A DNA stretch of 64,000 nt from the NCBI RefSeq assembly GCF_035607535.1, contig NZ_JAYDZX010000004.1, positions 1 through 64,000 of the forward strand, read 5' to 3'. A program made the position numbers and the translations under genes. This DNA comes from Salinimicrobium sp035607535 (GTDB lineage Bacteria; Bacteroidota; Bacteroidia; Flavobacteriales; Flavobacteriaceae). The notes under the pieces were generated by a model that worked only from the letters and a program-made list of their open reading frames with translations, did no database searches and had not been told where the DNA came from. This document shows, in pieces, positions 50,788 through 60,113 of the stretch. Positions within the stretch are counted from its first letter, which is position 1. Every line of letters begins with the position of its first letter.

Positions 50788-52854
50788 TTACCAGATCTTC
50801 ACCCGGTTCTCAGGCTTCACATACATTGGGTCTCCTTCTTTAATGTCGAATGCTGTATAGAAAGCATCAATATTCTGAAGGGGTACATACGCCCTGTACT
50901 CGCCGGGAGAATGTGGATCTGTCTTGATCCTGTTTCTCAATGCTTCTTCACGCATTTTGGTTCTCCAAACTGTGGCCCAGCTCATAAAGAAACGCTGCTC
51001 GGGAGTGAAACCATCGATCTTTCCTGGATTGCCGTGTTCCTTCAGGTGAATTTGGAGTCCGTCGTAAGCGGCATTCACACCACCAAGGTCTCCAATATTT
51101 TCTCCAAGAGTAAATTTCCCGTTAATATAAACTGAATCGAGTACTTCAATAGCGCTGTACTGGTCTGCCAGTCTTCCGCCTAAAGTTTCAAACTGCTCCA
51201 GGTCCTTTTCAGTCCACCAGTTGTTCAGATTTCCGTCGGCATCAAAACGGGAACCGCTGTCATCAAAACCGTGAGAGATCTCGTGTCCTATTACAGCACC
51301 AATTCCGCCGTAATTTACAGCAGCATCGGCTTTATAATCATAGAATGGCGGCTGAAGGATTGCAGCTGGGAACACGATCTCGTTATAAGCCGGGTTGTAG
51401 TATGCATTCACGATTTGTGGCGCCATAAACCACTCGCTTTTATCTACAGGTTTGCCAAGTTCGGCAATATCTTCTTCAGTTTCCCATTTTGCAATGTTGA
51501 GAAGGTTTTGAAAATAGGAACCTCCATCCTTTGGTTGCTTGATCTCGACAGTAGAATAATCTTTCCACTCATCTGGATATCCCACTTTGATCACAGTGGT
51601 GTTCAGCTTCTCCTTAGCTTTCACCTTGGTGCTGTCGCTCATCCATGCCAGCTGATCGATGCGGTTCTCGAAAGCTTTTACCACGTTCTGGATCATTTCC
51701 TCTGCCTGGGTCTTGGCCTCGGAAGGAAAATGTTCTTCAACGTATAATTTTCCAAGAGCCTCACCTATGGTCTGGTTAATCGTCGCAAGGGCCCGCTCAT
51801 TGCGGGGGAGTGGTTTTTGTGCGCCACGAAGGGTTTTTTCATAGAATTCCCAGTTCGCATCTTCGATCTCTGTGGTCAACATTCCAGCTGCATCATTGAA
51901 GAGCGTCCATCGCAGGTAGTTTTTCCATTCCTCAACATTCTGTGAAGCAAGGGTATTTTGCAGGGCCTGCATGTATTTTGGCTGCCTTACGATCACGGTG
52001 TCGACTTTTTTAGCGCCTATAGCTTCGAAGTAGCGAGTCCAGTTGATAGCAGGAACTGTTTTTTGAAGCTCGGCGACTGTCATAGGATTATAGGTTTTTC
52101 GGGCATCCCGGCGCTCTACTTTATCAAGACGCGGTTGTGCCAGGGCGGTCTCAAACTCAAGGATGTTTTTTGCGTTTTTTGCTGCCTCTTCTTCCGAATC
52201 TCCTAAATACTGAAGCATTCTGGTGATGTGGGCAACATATTTTTCACGCTTGTCTTTGGAATCGGCATCCTGTGAGATATAGTAATCACGATCTGGCAAT
52301 CCAAGGCTTCCGGCTCTAAGATATGCTGCGTTCATGTTTGAATTCTTCGCATCGGCACCCACACCAAAGCTGAAGAATCCCCCGCCGCCGTACATTTGCA
52401 TCTCCTCAAGGTAATTCTGAAGATCTTCTTTTGTCTTGATAGCGGCGATCTTCTCGAGGTAAGGCCGAATAGGCTCAATTCCCTGCTCATTTCGTGCTAC
52501 CGTATCCATGATGGTCTTATACAAGTAAACCGCTTTTGCCTGATCGCTCGAAGCATCAAGATCCTCACTGTTTACTGCACCCTCCAAAAGGGCCAATGCA
52601 TCTTTATCTGTTTTTTCACGGAGTTCATTAAAACTTCCCCATACAGTTTTATCTTCAGGAATTTCGTTTGTGTCCAGCCAGCGGCCGTTCACGAACCTAA
52701 AGAAATCCTGCTGTGGAGTAACAGTGGTATCCATATTAGCAAGATTAATCCCAGGTGACTCCTGAGTTTCGGCAATATCTTTGTCATTTTTACAGCCCGA
52801 AACCACTGCGGCAGTCAAAAATGGAAAAAGAAATGCTTTTGTTATTCTATTCAT
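50788..52854 (-). CDS. M13 family (neprilysin/PepO-like) zinc metallopeptidase lipoprotein
   Basis: A 688-residue peptidase with a lipoprotein signal ('VVSGCK', Cys21). The zinc site is HEISH in 'VIGHEISHGFDDSG' (about residues 522-526) with the third ligand in 'ENIGDLGG' (about 581); 'NAYYNPAYNEIVFPAAIL' binds the substrate backbone; the C-terminus ends '...VKPENRVKIW', the usual conserved W. M13 enzymes trim oligopeptides up to about 40 residues; here it would act in the periplasm or at the outer membrane. Full length and all catalytic residues present. Confidence 0.96.
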   Translation of the reverse strand: MNRITKAFLFPFLTAAVVSGCKNDKDIAETQESPGINLANMDTTVTPQQDFFRFVNGRWLDTNEIPEDKTVWGSFNELREKTDKDALALLEGAVNSEDLDASSDQAKAVYLYKTIMDTVARNEQGIEPIRPYLEKIAAIKTKEDLQNYLEEMQMYGGGGFFSFGVGADAKNSNMNAAYLRAGSLGLPDRDYYISQDADSKDKREKYVAHITRMLQYLGDSEEEAAKNAKNILEFETALAQPRLDKVERRDARKTYNPMTVAELQKTVPAINWTRYFEAIGAKKVDTVIVRQPKYMQALQNTLASQNVEEWKNYLRWTLFNDAAGMLTTEIEDANWEFYEKTLRGAQKPLPRNERALATINQTIGEALGKLYVEEHFPSEAKTQAEEMIQNVVKAFENRIDQLAWMSDSTKVKAKEKLNTTVIKVGYPDEWKDYSTVEIKQPKDGGSYFQNLLNIAKWETEEDIAELGKPVDKSEWFMAPQIVNAYYNPAYNEIVFPAAILQPPFYDYKADAAVNYGGIGAVIGHEISHGFDDSGSRFDADGNLNNWWTEKDLEQFETLGGRLADQYSAIEVLDSVYINGKFTLGENIGDLGGVNAAYDGLQIHLKEHGNPGKIDGFTPEQRFFMSWATVWRTKMREEALRNRIKTDPHSPGEYRAYVPLQNIDAFYTAFDIKEGDPMYVKPENRVKIW

Positions 52855-52920
52855 AAGTAATTGTTTTTTGAGTGGCGAAAAATAAGAAAAATGATCAATA
52901 GTTTTTCCTTTTTGAGCAGT

Positions 52921-53415
52921 TTAGCGGGATCTGATTTTTGAAATTAAAGCCTGATCAAAAGCAGCTTTTAAAGAGGTAACCGCATCTACATTTTCATTAG
53001 GAATTGCAATGGAAAGCACATAGTGTTTAACCTTCCACTCACCATTCTTTTTAACCACCACACCCGAACCGCGGCAGATGCCCATTTGGGTGTCCAGCAG
53101 TTCGTCGAACCAGGCCAGATCTTTATCTTCGTCTAAAAAGATATTTCGCTCCAGGGTGGAGAAACTCCAGGCTTTTCCGCGGTCAAAATATGGTTTGGAC
53201 CATTCCATGAACTCCTGTTTGTTCCAGTTTTCGGTAGCATCTGTACCTATAAAAACTGAAGCAGGAGCCATCATGCTGAAGTAATTGTCAAAATTGGCCT
53301 CGGCGGCTGCTTCGTGCCAATCCTCAAGAAGCTGATAAATATGTTCTTTTTCCGATTGCGCCTGAAGTATATTTCCGAAGAAAAACATCAGGACTAGAAA
53401 ACTGAATTTATACAT
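52921..53415 (-). CDS. secreted NTF2/SnoaL-like protein
   Basis: A 164-residue protein with a signal peptide (about 1-19, 'FGNILQAQ') and an NTF2-like cone fold: 'EDWHEAAAEANFDNYFSMMA', 'SVFIGTDATENWNKQEFMEW', 'DLAWFDELLDTQMGICRGSG', 'WKVKHYVLSIAIPNE'. SnoaL_3/DUF4440-type proteins include small hydrolases and isomerases, and many bind ligands without known chemistry. It lies 67 bp before the M13 peptidase start on the same strand and could be transcribed with it. Confidence 0.85.
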   Translation of the reverse strand: MYKFSFLVLMFFFGNILQAQSEKEHIYQLLEDWHEAAAEANFDNYFSMMAPASVFIGTDATENWNKQEFMEWSKPYFDRGKAWSFSTLERNIFLDEDKDLAWFDELLDTQMGICRGSGVVVKKNGEWKVKHYVLSIAIPNENVDAVTSLKAAFDQALISKIRSR

Positions 53416-53754
53416 GTATTAAAATTTTTGCTCAAGATAAGCTTTTTCCGGGGTGAGGCTTCAAAAATGCCATTTGTGGAAGGTTCTTTCGATCAATTAA
53501 GTCAACCTGATGATTTTACGATACACCTGTTTACCCTCGCCATTAATTTCCCAGACAATCTATACAATTGCAGGCACGATTTTTCTTATCTACGGTGTTT
53601 CTGGTATTTCACAGCATGTCTTCTCGAGGCTGGAATGGGTTGACCTTTACTGCGGATTATTTTTTTGCCGTGGGGTTAATACCTTTTAAAAATCTTCTGG
53701 AGCAACCATCAGGCTGCCGTACTCTCTACTGTACTGGGAGGTCAAAAAAGCAAT
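53416..53754. other. intergenic region, no gene
   Basis: About 340 bp between two minus-strand genes. It contains one near-palindrome (53459-53483, CTTCAAAAATGCCATTTGTG then GAAGG). The short frames here are unsupported. No terminator was recognised. Confidence 0.5.
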
Positions 53755-55269
53755 TTAAAGCTCTTCATCTTCCGAATTCAATGCCGTAAAGCTTTTGATC
53801 GCTGCGTTGGGTTCTATGATGTTATAACCGTTCCAAAAATCGGGGTTGTAAACCTTGAAAGTCTCGTATTCAAAGTCGGCAGCTGCAGACAGCTTTTCAA
53901 GTTCACCGGGAGCGAGAGCTTCATTTTCGTAGACTACAAGTTGCAGTTTTTGTATTTGACTGAATTTTAGGTTTAAATCAAGGTCAAGCTCGTTCTGCTT
54001 CCGTCGACCTGGCACGTGCTTATTTTTTTCGATGATGGTAAGCGGCCGGTCGATGCCTACTGTCTCGCCTGTTTCACGCTCCACGTAGCTAAGATTGTAT
54101 TTCCCGGATTCATCCTTTACGAAGATCATTTTTCCGCGGTAAACATCATCGGCTGTACTTATTCCGAAGAGGCGGAATTTCTTCAGGGGCCTTACATTCT
54201 CGTATTCCAGGCGGTGCACCCCAAAATCTGCAGTATTCACATAGATCCTTCCTTTAAAATCTGACCGCCACCTGGGTTCGAAATCTATAACATAGACTGC
54301 TGCATTGTCGATCCAGGCATAGCCGTTGAGGTGATATTTGTACCGGTTTGACTTGTCAAAAAGGTTGAACGTAATGTCTTCCTTCCAGAACATCCCATTC
54401 AAGAGACGCTTCACCCTGGAATCTGAAGCTTTTGCCAGGCTCTTTTTGCTTTCCAACCTGGCTTTCTCTATTTCTTCGGGAGTTTTCTCCTTCTTCTTTT
54501 CCTTCGTGACCAACTCCTCCTTAAGTTCATCTTCATCGATCTTTACGCCAATGATCCCCGAACGCACCTTGAGATAAGAGCGTTCTTTCAGGGTATTCAT
54601 AAAAAGAGAATTCAAATGATCTGTAAGTTCTTCAAGGGATTGGGTGCTCTGTGGGTTGTGAAGGTTAGCAGCTTTGATGATCTGGAGTTTTTGAGAATCG
54701 AAATTCCCGTACATATCGGCAAGTACTTCTTTGTAGGAGTCTGAGACCCTTGGGATCTGTGAAGAGATCTCATTCATAAGCCTCTGGTCGATCCCGGCAA
54801 TAGTACTCTTATCCACCTCCAGGTCAAATCGGCGGACATAATTAAAATCCGACTGTCTTAGAAAAACCCTTTTCCTGCTATTGTCAAAATTGTAGTTGTT
54901 GGCAACCTCTTCTTTTACTTTCTCTATTATTTCTTTTGCTGAAAGGTTCTTGTTTGAAAGAAAAACTTCACCCAGTTCAATGGACTTTGGGGTGAGGTAG
55001 ATGATGCCTCCTGATATCTTTTCGGGAGCAATTTCCAGCTGCTCAAATCCCAGCGAGGAGATCTTTATAAGTTCCGGCAGTTTTTCATCTTCAGAATTAT
55101 AGCTGAAAAAACCCTCGTCATTAGTGACCAGTCCACGATTTTCAGAAAAGATCACATTGGCATAAGGAATAGGCTTTTTACTTGAAGCATCAAGGACCTG
55201 AGCTTTCACCTCTTGGGCCAGACCAATTGACGATTGAAGGAATGCCAGAAGCAGAATTAAAAATCTCAT
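53755..55269 (-). CDS. carboxypeptidase-like regulatory-domain outer-membrane-associated protein
   Basis: A 504-residue protein: signal peptide (about 1-18), a CarboxypepD_reg-like beta-sandwich ('KAQVLDASSKKPIPYANVIF' to 'GFEQLEIAPEKISGGIIYLT', about 20-95), a helical charged middle with an E/K-rich stretch (about 260-290), and a C-terminal beta-rich region ('NRYKYHLNGYAWIDNAAVYV', 'FGVHRLEYENVRPLKKFRLF') similar to DUF5686-type barrels' start. Such proteins are common in the Bacteroidota envelope; function is not established. Single gene on the minus strand, divergent from the five-gene operon. Confidence 0.82.
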   Translation of the reverse strand: MRFLILLLAFLQSSIGLAQEVKAQVLDASSKKPIPYANVIFSENRGLVTNDEGFFSYNSEDEKLPELIKISSLGFEQLEIAPEKISGGIIYLTPKSIELGEVFLSNKNLSAKEIIEKVKEEVANNYNFDNSRKRVFLRQSDFNYVRRFDLEVDKSTIAGIDQRLMNEISSQIPRVSDSYKEVLADMYGNFDSQKLQIIKAANLHNPQSTQSLEELTDHLNSLFMNTLKERSYLKVRSGIIGVKIDEDELKEELVTKEKKKEKTPEEIEKARLESKKSLAKASDSRVKRLLNGMFWKEDITFNLFDKSNRYKYHLNGYAWIDNAAVYVIDFEPRWRSDFKGRIYVNTADFGVHRLEYENVRPLKKFRLFGISTADDVYRGKMIFVKDESGKYNLSYVERETGETVGIDRPLTIIEKNKHVPGRRKQNELDLDLNLKFSQIQKLQLVVYENEALAPGELEKLSAAADFEYETFKVYNPDFWNGYNIIEPNAAIKSFTALNSEDEEL

Positions 55270-55361
55270 AACAGCAGTTTATACTAAGACGTAGATCTAT
55301 GGATAATGTTACAAGGATTAGTTGTTTGCTATAGGATTAACAAAAAACTAACGGAAAAGAA

Positions 55362-55392
55362 TTGGCAGCAGGAAGATTGAGTATTAAATTTA
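55362..55392 (+). promoter_or_regulatory. candidate promoter of the FAD/Rieske operon
   Basis: TTG (55362-55364), 20 bp, then TAAATTTA (55385-55392), close to the flavobacterial TTG-N17-23-TAnnTTTG pattern (last base differs), 16 bp before the ATG at 55409. Confidence 0.4.
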
Positions 55393-55408
55393 AGGGAAAA
55401 GCCAACCT

Positions 55409-56914
55409 ATGACACGATCTATCTGGAAATCAACCGCTCCAAAAACCAATTTCCCTGCGCTTAACGGAAACCTGGAAACCGAAATTGCCATCATAGGAGG
55501 TGGAATTACAGGTATTACTGCAGCTTATCTTTTGGCCCGATCGGGTAAAAAAATTGTACTGCTGGAGGCGGGCACCATTAGTGGAGGTACTACAGGCGAT
55601 TCTACCGGGAACCTTTACGCAATGGTCGATAAGCGTTTGCACCACATCCAAAGTAAATGGGATAAGGAGACTGCTGCCAGGGTTGCAAGATCACGGGCAC
55701 AGGCTGTGAACCTGGTGGAGGAACTTGTGAACGAGCATAAGATCGATTGTAGTTTTAAACGTGTGCCATGGTACCTCTTCAGCGAGACCGACAAGAAGGA
55801 TAAAACGATTGAAAAGGAGATAGATGCCGCGGCCAATTACAATTTGCCTGTAGAGGAACTGCATGAACTGCCCATTCCGGTAAAGGTGAGTACCGCCATA
55901 AAAGTAGAAGGCCAGGCTCAGTTTAATCCGGCCGCTTTTGTGAGAGGCCTTGCAGAAAAGATCGATAGTACAAACTGCCAGATCTTTGAAAATTCTGAAG
56001 TACATCATATCGAAAAGGAGGAGGAGCTGGTGTTATCTACTTCTTCCGGAACAGTGACTGCCAAAAAGGTCATTTTAGCCACCCATACTCCCAAGGGCAT
56101 TTACGGCCTGCAAACTGCTCTTTATCCTTATAGAGAATACGCTATTGCCGCTAAACTGCGATCGGGTAATTTTCCCGATGGAATTTACTGGGATACCGAA
56201 GCCGATTTCCATACCTCGCTGCGCACCTATAGCAAGGGAAATGATAATTATGTACTTGTTCTTGGGGGTCATCACAAGGTAGGACAGGAGGATGATTACA
56301 GCCGCTTCTTTGGAAAGCTTGAGCAAAATGCAAGGCGCTACTTTGATGTGGACGAGATTGAATATAAATGGAGTGCTCAACACTATAAACCTGCAGATGG
56401 TTTGCCTTATATAGGAGAAAGTTCAGACGAGAATATCTATTTGGCTACAGGTTTTTCTACAGATGGGCTAACCTACGGCGTTCTTTCTGCAATGATCCTG
56501 AATGACCAATTGAACGACAGGAAGAACGAATGGAGTGATCTTTATAAAGCTTCCAGGTTTACGCCAATAAAATCTACAAAGAATTTCATTAGGGAAAATC
56601 TGAATGTTGCCAAGCAGTATCTTAAAGATATTCCCGGAAAGGCGGATGCCGAATCCTTTAAAGAAATTGCAGCAGGCCAGGGGAAGGTAGTGGAGGTTGA
56701 TGACGAAAAGTGGGCTGTGTATAAAGACGAATCGGGGCAGCTACATTGCCAGTCGGCAGTATGTACGCACATGGATTGTATAGTAGACTGGAATGACGCT
56801 GAAAAATCCTGGGATTGTCCCTGCCATGGAAGCCGCTTCGAGGCTACCGGACAAGTAATTGAAGGCCCGGCATTTTCACCTCTTGACAAGCGAAATATGA
56901 ACCCAAAAGAATAG
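55409..56914 (+). CDS. FAD-dependent oxidoreductase with C-terminal Rieske domain
   Basis: A 501-residue protein in two parts. Residues about 1-375 are a DAO-type FAD domain: dinucleotide motif 'IAIIGGGITGITAAYLLARS' and 'GGTTGDSTGNLYAMVDKRLH'; the late 'DGLPYIGESSDENIYLATGF' contacts the flavin. The last ~90 residues are a Rieske [2Fe-2S] domain with ligands C452-x-H454 and C470-x2-H473 and a possible disulfide pair C457/C472. This FAD-Rieske fusion is a known architecture in which electrons pass between flavin and cluster; the substrate is unknown. First gene of a five-gene operon (gap of 4 bp to the next). Confidence 0.92.
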   Translation: MTRSIWKSTAPKTNFPALNGNLETEIAIIGGGITGITAAYLLARSGKKIVLLEAGTISGGTTGDSTGNLYAMVDKRLHHIQSKWDKETAARVARSRAQAVNLVEELVNEHKIDCSFKRVPWYLFSETDKKDKTIEKEIDAAANYNLPVEELHELPIPVKVSTAIKVEGQAQFNPAAFVRGLAEKIDSTNCQIFENSEVHHIEKEEELVLSTSSGTVTAKKVILATHTPKGIYGLQTALYPYREYAIAAKLRSGNFPDGIYWDTEADFHTSLRTYSKGNDNYVLVLGGHHKVGQEDDYSRFFGKLEQNARRYFDVDEIEYKWSAQHYKPADGLPYIGESSDENIYLATGFSTDGLTYGVLSAMILNDQLNDRKNEWSDLYKASRFTPIKSTKNFIRENLNVAKQYLKDIPGKADAESFKEIAAGQGKVVEVDDEKWAVYKDESGQLHCQSAVCTHMDCIVDWNDAEKSWDCPCHGSRFEATGQVIEGPAFSPLDKRNMNPKE

Positions 56915-56918
56915 AGCT

Positions 56919-57260
56919 ATGGTTATTACCGCAGTAATTCTTATTGCCATTGCCGTTTTTCTTGGCGGCTATTTACTCACCTATGTTCTTGATCAAAAAA
57001 TTCCGCCTAAGGCAATTGTTTTTGCTCATGGCACGGCTGCCATTCTGGGCATTCTGGTCCTGTTAACCTTTGCTCTTACCACAGAAAGGCATCACAAACA
57101 CTGGGACAGTTTCATAATATTTTCAATTGCAGCACTTGTCGGGTTCTATTTGTTTTCCAGAGATATAAGACATAAGAATGTGCCCAAGTGGCTTGCAGTA
57201 GTTCACGGGAGCGTCGGCCTGGGAGGATTGGCGTGGATCCTGATACACATCTTGCACTAA
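56919..57260 (+). CDS. small four-helix membrane protein, FAD/Rieske operon
   Basis: A 113-residue protein with four predicted transmembrane helices (about 2-22, 30-50, 65-80, 90-112). Histidines cluster at membrane boundaries ('TTERHHKHWDS', 'RDIRHKNVPKWLAVVHGSVG', 'ILIHILH'), which might bind haem or metal. No family is recognised with confidence. It follows the oxidoreductase by 4 bp and precedes the next gene by 11 bp, so it may anchor or receive electrons from the Rieske protein; that is inference. Confidence 0.8.
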   Translation: MVITAVILIAIAVFLGGYLLTYVLDQKIPPKAIVFAHGTAAILGILVLLTFALTTERHHKHWDSFIIFSIAALVGFYLFSRDIRHKNVPKWLAVVHGSVGLGGLAWILIHILH

Positions 57261-57271
57261 AAATTAAAAAA

Positions 57272-58882
57272 ATGATACGTTGGACCTATCCGGTATTGGC
57301 AGTTTTTATTCTACTCGTTTTAAGTTTTGGGCTTTTACTTACTATTAAAGAAGGTGTTGAGGTAGCCGGGCTGGTAACTCCGGACCATGATCCTGAGGCA
57401 GGACGACTTACTTTACACATGAAGAATACCACGAGGCTAACTGGTGGTGCCCCACAGATATTTTCTCAGTTAAAGGAAAGCATTCCGTATGAAGAAGCAA
57501 AGACAGCTAATTTTGTTCCTACAGCAGAAAACTGGAAGGGATTTGTAAAGCAAAGTATAACTGCAGATTCGCAGGCCAAGCATGTAATAGTCGTATCAGC
57601 AGATCATGAAAATGCCCTGCAATGGGCACTTCCTGCCATCTTTTATGCTGCTTATAACAATTCTCCGCTGGTGTTTAGTGATGAATTGGAAGCCAATCGG
57701 GAGCTTTTGAAAGGCCGCAAGATCTTTGCTGTGGAGTCCGGTAATTTCAATAACCTGGAGGGATTTGGCGAAGTTGTGGAAATTTCGGCCTCAAGCCCGG
57801 CAGAATTAGCAGTACAATTAGCTAAATATCGTGATGAAGAAACAGAATTCGGATGGGGGAGAAAGCACGAAAGACGAAATGGTTACTTCCAATATGTACT
57901 CACAACTCCGGCAGATGCTTTAAACGGACTTGCCGCACTCACTTTGGCAAAATCTAATTCTGCAGCTTTACTGTATGCCGGAGATGATGGCGGGCTTCCG
58001 GCAATAACAGATTCTTACATCTGGTCTCAAAGATCTGACTGGTTTGTTACGCCTTCCGAAGGTCCGTTCCGGCATTTTTGGGTGGTAAGTGACAGGCTGA
58101 GCTACAAAGGACAGTCGCGCCTTGATTTTTCAGTAGAAAAATCACCTTATCCAGATATGGGAGCAGTGGCCCTGGGACCAATGGAAGCAATAGCTATTAT
58201 ATTCATTGCACTGGGTATTGCAGGCGCTATTTTCGTCCTTATCCATTCCTCTTATACCTTGCCCGAAGTGATGGTGCCAATAAAGATCGCCTGGACCCTG
58301 GGTGCAGCACTGGTGCCAGTCCTGGGGGTAATTCTTTACCTGAACGCTTACCGTCGTCCGGTTTATTTTGAAGGAATGATGACACGCTGGTTACGGCCAC
58401 CGGGAATCCAGGCTGCATCGGCGACTATGATGGGCTTTGGGTATGGTGCTCCTGCAATGATCGCAGTAGCCTATATTTTCGCCTACTTTGGTTTTCCAAT
58501 CTTCTTTTCCGAAGGAGTTAATGATACAATTTTTTGGGCGGGTGCAGGAATGCCAATTATGATGTTTGGAATGTACCTTGGAGCATTGATCCTGGTGATC
58601 TTCCTGGTGCAGTATCCAATGAAGAATTCCATGATGGAGATGAAAGACGGGATGATCTTACTAAAGGGGTTAAAAGTGGCATTTTTAAGCATGACTGCTG
58701 TAAGTTTGGGAATGATGACTGTAAGCTGGTGGATGATGATGAGCCATATTCCCATGATGCCAAAAGAAGATGATATCCTGTGGTTTGGAACTCTGTGGAT
58801 TGCCTCTTTTGTAGGATTCCTTGTTGCCTGGCCGTTAAACTCAATTATGATAAGAAAAAATATCAAGCATGGGAACCGCTAG
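57272..58882 (+). CDS. membrane protein with surface domain and Met-rich C-terminal membrane region
   Basis: A 536-residue protein. ATG at 57272 ('MIRWTYPVLAVFILLVLSFG') is chosen over an in-frame earlier start that would overlap the previous gene. After one N-terminal helix comes a ~290-residue extracytoplasmic region with parts resembling cell-wall-binding repeat 2 ('ENALQWALPAIFYAAYNNSP', 'ALNGLAALTLAKSNSAALLY'). Then about six transmembrane helices (about 310-530). The last ~205 residues contain about 24 methionines, with clusters such as 'WWMMMSHIPMMP' and 'MPIMMFGMYLG', reminiscent of copper-handling membrane proteins. A distant DUF4396-like topology is possible, but its usual HC...GC motif is absent. 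Overlaps the next gene by 14 bp. Confidence 0.8.
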   Translation: MIRWTYPVLAVFILLVLSFGLLLTIKEGVEVAGLVTPDHDPEAGRLTLHMKNTTRLTGGAPQIFSQLKESIPYEEAKTANFVPTAENWKGFVKQSITADSQAKHVIVVSADHENALQWALPAIFYAAYNNSPLVFSDELEANRELLKGRKIFAVESGNFNNLEGFGEVVEISASSPAELAVQLAKYRDEETEFGWGRKHERRNGYFQYVLTTPADALNGLAALTLAKSNSAALLYAGDDGGLPAITDSYIWSQRSDWFVTPSEGPFRHFWVVSDRLSYKGQSRLDFSVEKSPYPDMGAVALGPMEAIAIIFIALGIAGAIFVLIHSSYTLPEVMVPIKIAWTLGAALVPVLGVILYLNAYRRPVYFEGMMTRWLRPPGIQAASATMMGFGYGAPAMIAVAYIFAYFGFPIFFSEGVNDTIFWAGAGMPIMMFGMYLGALILVIFLVQYPMKNSMMEMKDGMILLKGLKVAFLSMTAVSLGMMTVSWWMMMSHIPMMPKEDDILWFGTLWIASFVGFLVAWPLNSIMIRKNIKHGNR

Positions 58883-60113
58883 AAGAACAATACTAACAGC
58901 TCTTGTTGCATTCGTTTTTTATTCCTGCGGAAAATCTGAAGGTCCGCCGGCAAAAAGTGGTCTGCCGTTGCAGGAAGAGGCATCGGTAACCGCCTTTACG
59001 GTGAGGCTGCCGGGAAGTGATCCCGAAACACAGGCGGTTATTTTGACTCAGACGGTATATCCGGCTACCAGGGAAGATAATGCTGTGGGTGCTATAATCC
59101 TTGTTCCGCAGGATGAAGAAATAGCTTTTACTACTATGCATCGGGTTACCCATATGCCGGTCAATGCACCAATGCTTTACTTAAGTGAGGAAGGAGAAAT
59201 TTCAGGAGCCACTTTTGCCGAAATGAAACGCCTGAAGCCCGACGGCGTAATGCCCGACGGCCGAACCCAGGTTTATGCCGTAAATGTTCCGCCGGCTGAA
59301 GTGGCCCGAATAGAAGAAGAACTCAACTATAAGGTGCGTACCTTCTACGAAGAAAATCCCATAATATTAGCCGAAATTCTCGATCGGTGGCAGGCAGCAA
59401 TGAAGTCGGACCATCCCGATGAAGTAGTGATCTCGGCCATTGATCACCCCGATGGGATCAAACATGGAATGGGCGCCATGGGGTGGAATGCCCATATGGG
59501 CCGTGGATTTGCCTGGGTTTACAAAGACAGCGTACCCGCGGCTACAAAAGAGATCCTTCGCAGACGCTATGGAGACCACGGATCTTATATGTATGTCACC
59601 GGAAATTCTGATGTTGTTTCAGATAAAGTAGTTAAAGAGCTGGGGCGCTTTGGGTTAGTACGGCGGGTGGCAGGCCCCAATGTCTACGCATCTAATACAG
59701 TAAATGCCGGTTACAAGGGTTATGGCAGGAACTTCGGCTGGGGTTGGGGCTGGACCCCACGTGGCTTTGGCTGGGGAATAGCACAGGCAGGCCATAATTA
59801 CATCTTTTCAAATGCCGAAAATGTACTCGGAACGATTCCCGCTGCAGTGCTGGGACACATGGGTAAACACGGCCCAATCCTATTGGTTGAGCAGGATAGT
59901 TTGCCCGATGCGGTGGTGAATTATCTGGAAATGGTAAAACCTTTTCCGGCGAATCCGCAGGAGACTATTCTCAACTTTGGATGGATCATAGGAAATGAGG
60001 AGATCATTAGCCGGGAACTGCAATTGGAAATAGATAGTTATTTATCACCATTTGATCAAAAAGAGACGACCTCAAAAATGACCGATACCACCGATATAAA
60101 TTCTGAATCATGA
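58869..60113 (+). CDS. lipoprotein with cell-wall-binding-repeat-2-like domains
   Basis: A 414-residue lipoprotein (lipobox 'FVFYSCGK', Cys20). The region 'SVPAATKEILRRRYGDHGSY' through 'MYVTGNSDVVSDKVVKELGR' and 'GLVRRVAGPNVYASNTVNAG' follows the pattern of CW_binding_2 repeats (short hydrophobic strand, VSD.VV.EL, then RIAG..RYATS-like), and 'HGPILLVEQDSLPDAVVNYL' resembles another. The loop after the repeat is His/Met/Trp-rich ('KHGMGAMGWNAHMGRGFAWV', 'NFGWGWGWTPRGFGWGIAQA'). These domains are mostly known from Gram-positive and archaeal surfaces, so a Bacteroidota lipoprotein with them is unusual. Overlaps neighbours on both sides. Confidence 0.8.
   Translation: MGTARRTILTALVAFVFYSCGKSEGPPAKSGLPLQEEASVTAFTVRLPGSDPETQAVILTQTVYPATREDNAVGAIILVPQDEEIAFTTMHRVTHMPVNAPMLYLSEEGEISGATFAEMKRLKPDGVMPDGRTQVYAVNVPPAEVARIEEELNYKVRTFYEENPIILAEILDRWQAAMKSDHPDEVVISAIDHPDGIKHGMGAMGWNAHMGRGFAWVYKDSVPAATKEILRRRYGDHGSYMYVTGNSDVVSDKVVKELGRFGLVRRVAGPNVYASNTVNAGYKGYGRNFGWGWGWTPRGFGWGIAQAGHNYIFSNAENVLGTIPAAVLGHMGKHGPILLVEQDSLPDAVVNYLEMVKPFPANPQETILNFGWIIGNEEIISRELQLEIDSYLSPFDQKETTSKMTDTTDINSES

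Noticed and set aside
57272..58882. Firm DUF4396 assignment
   Set aside because: The number of helices fits, but the family's conserved HC...GC motif is missing.
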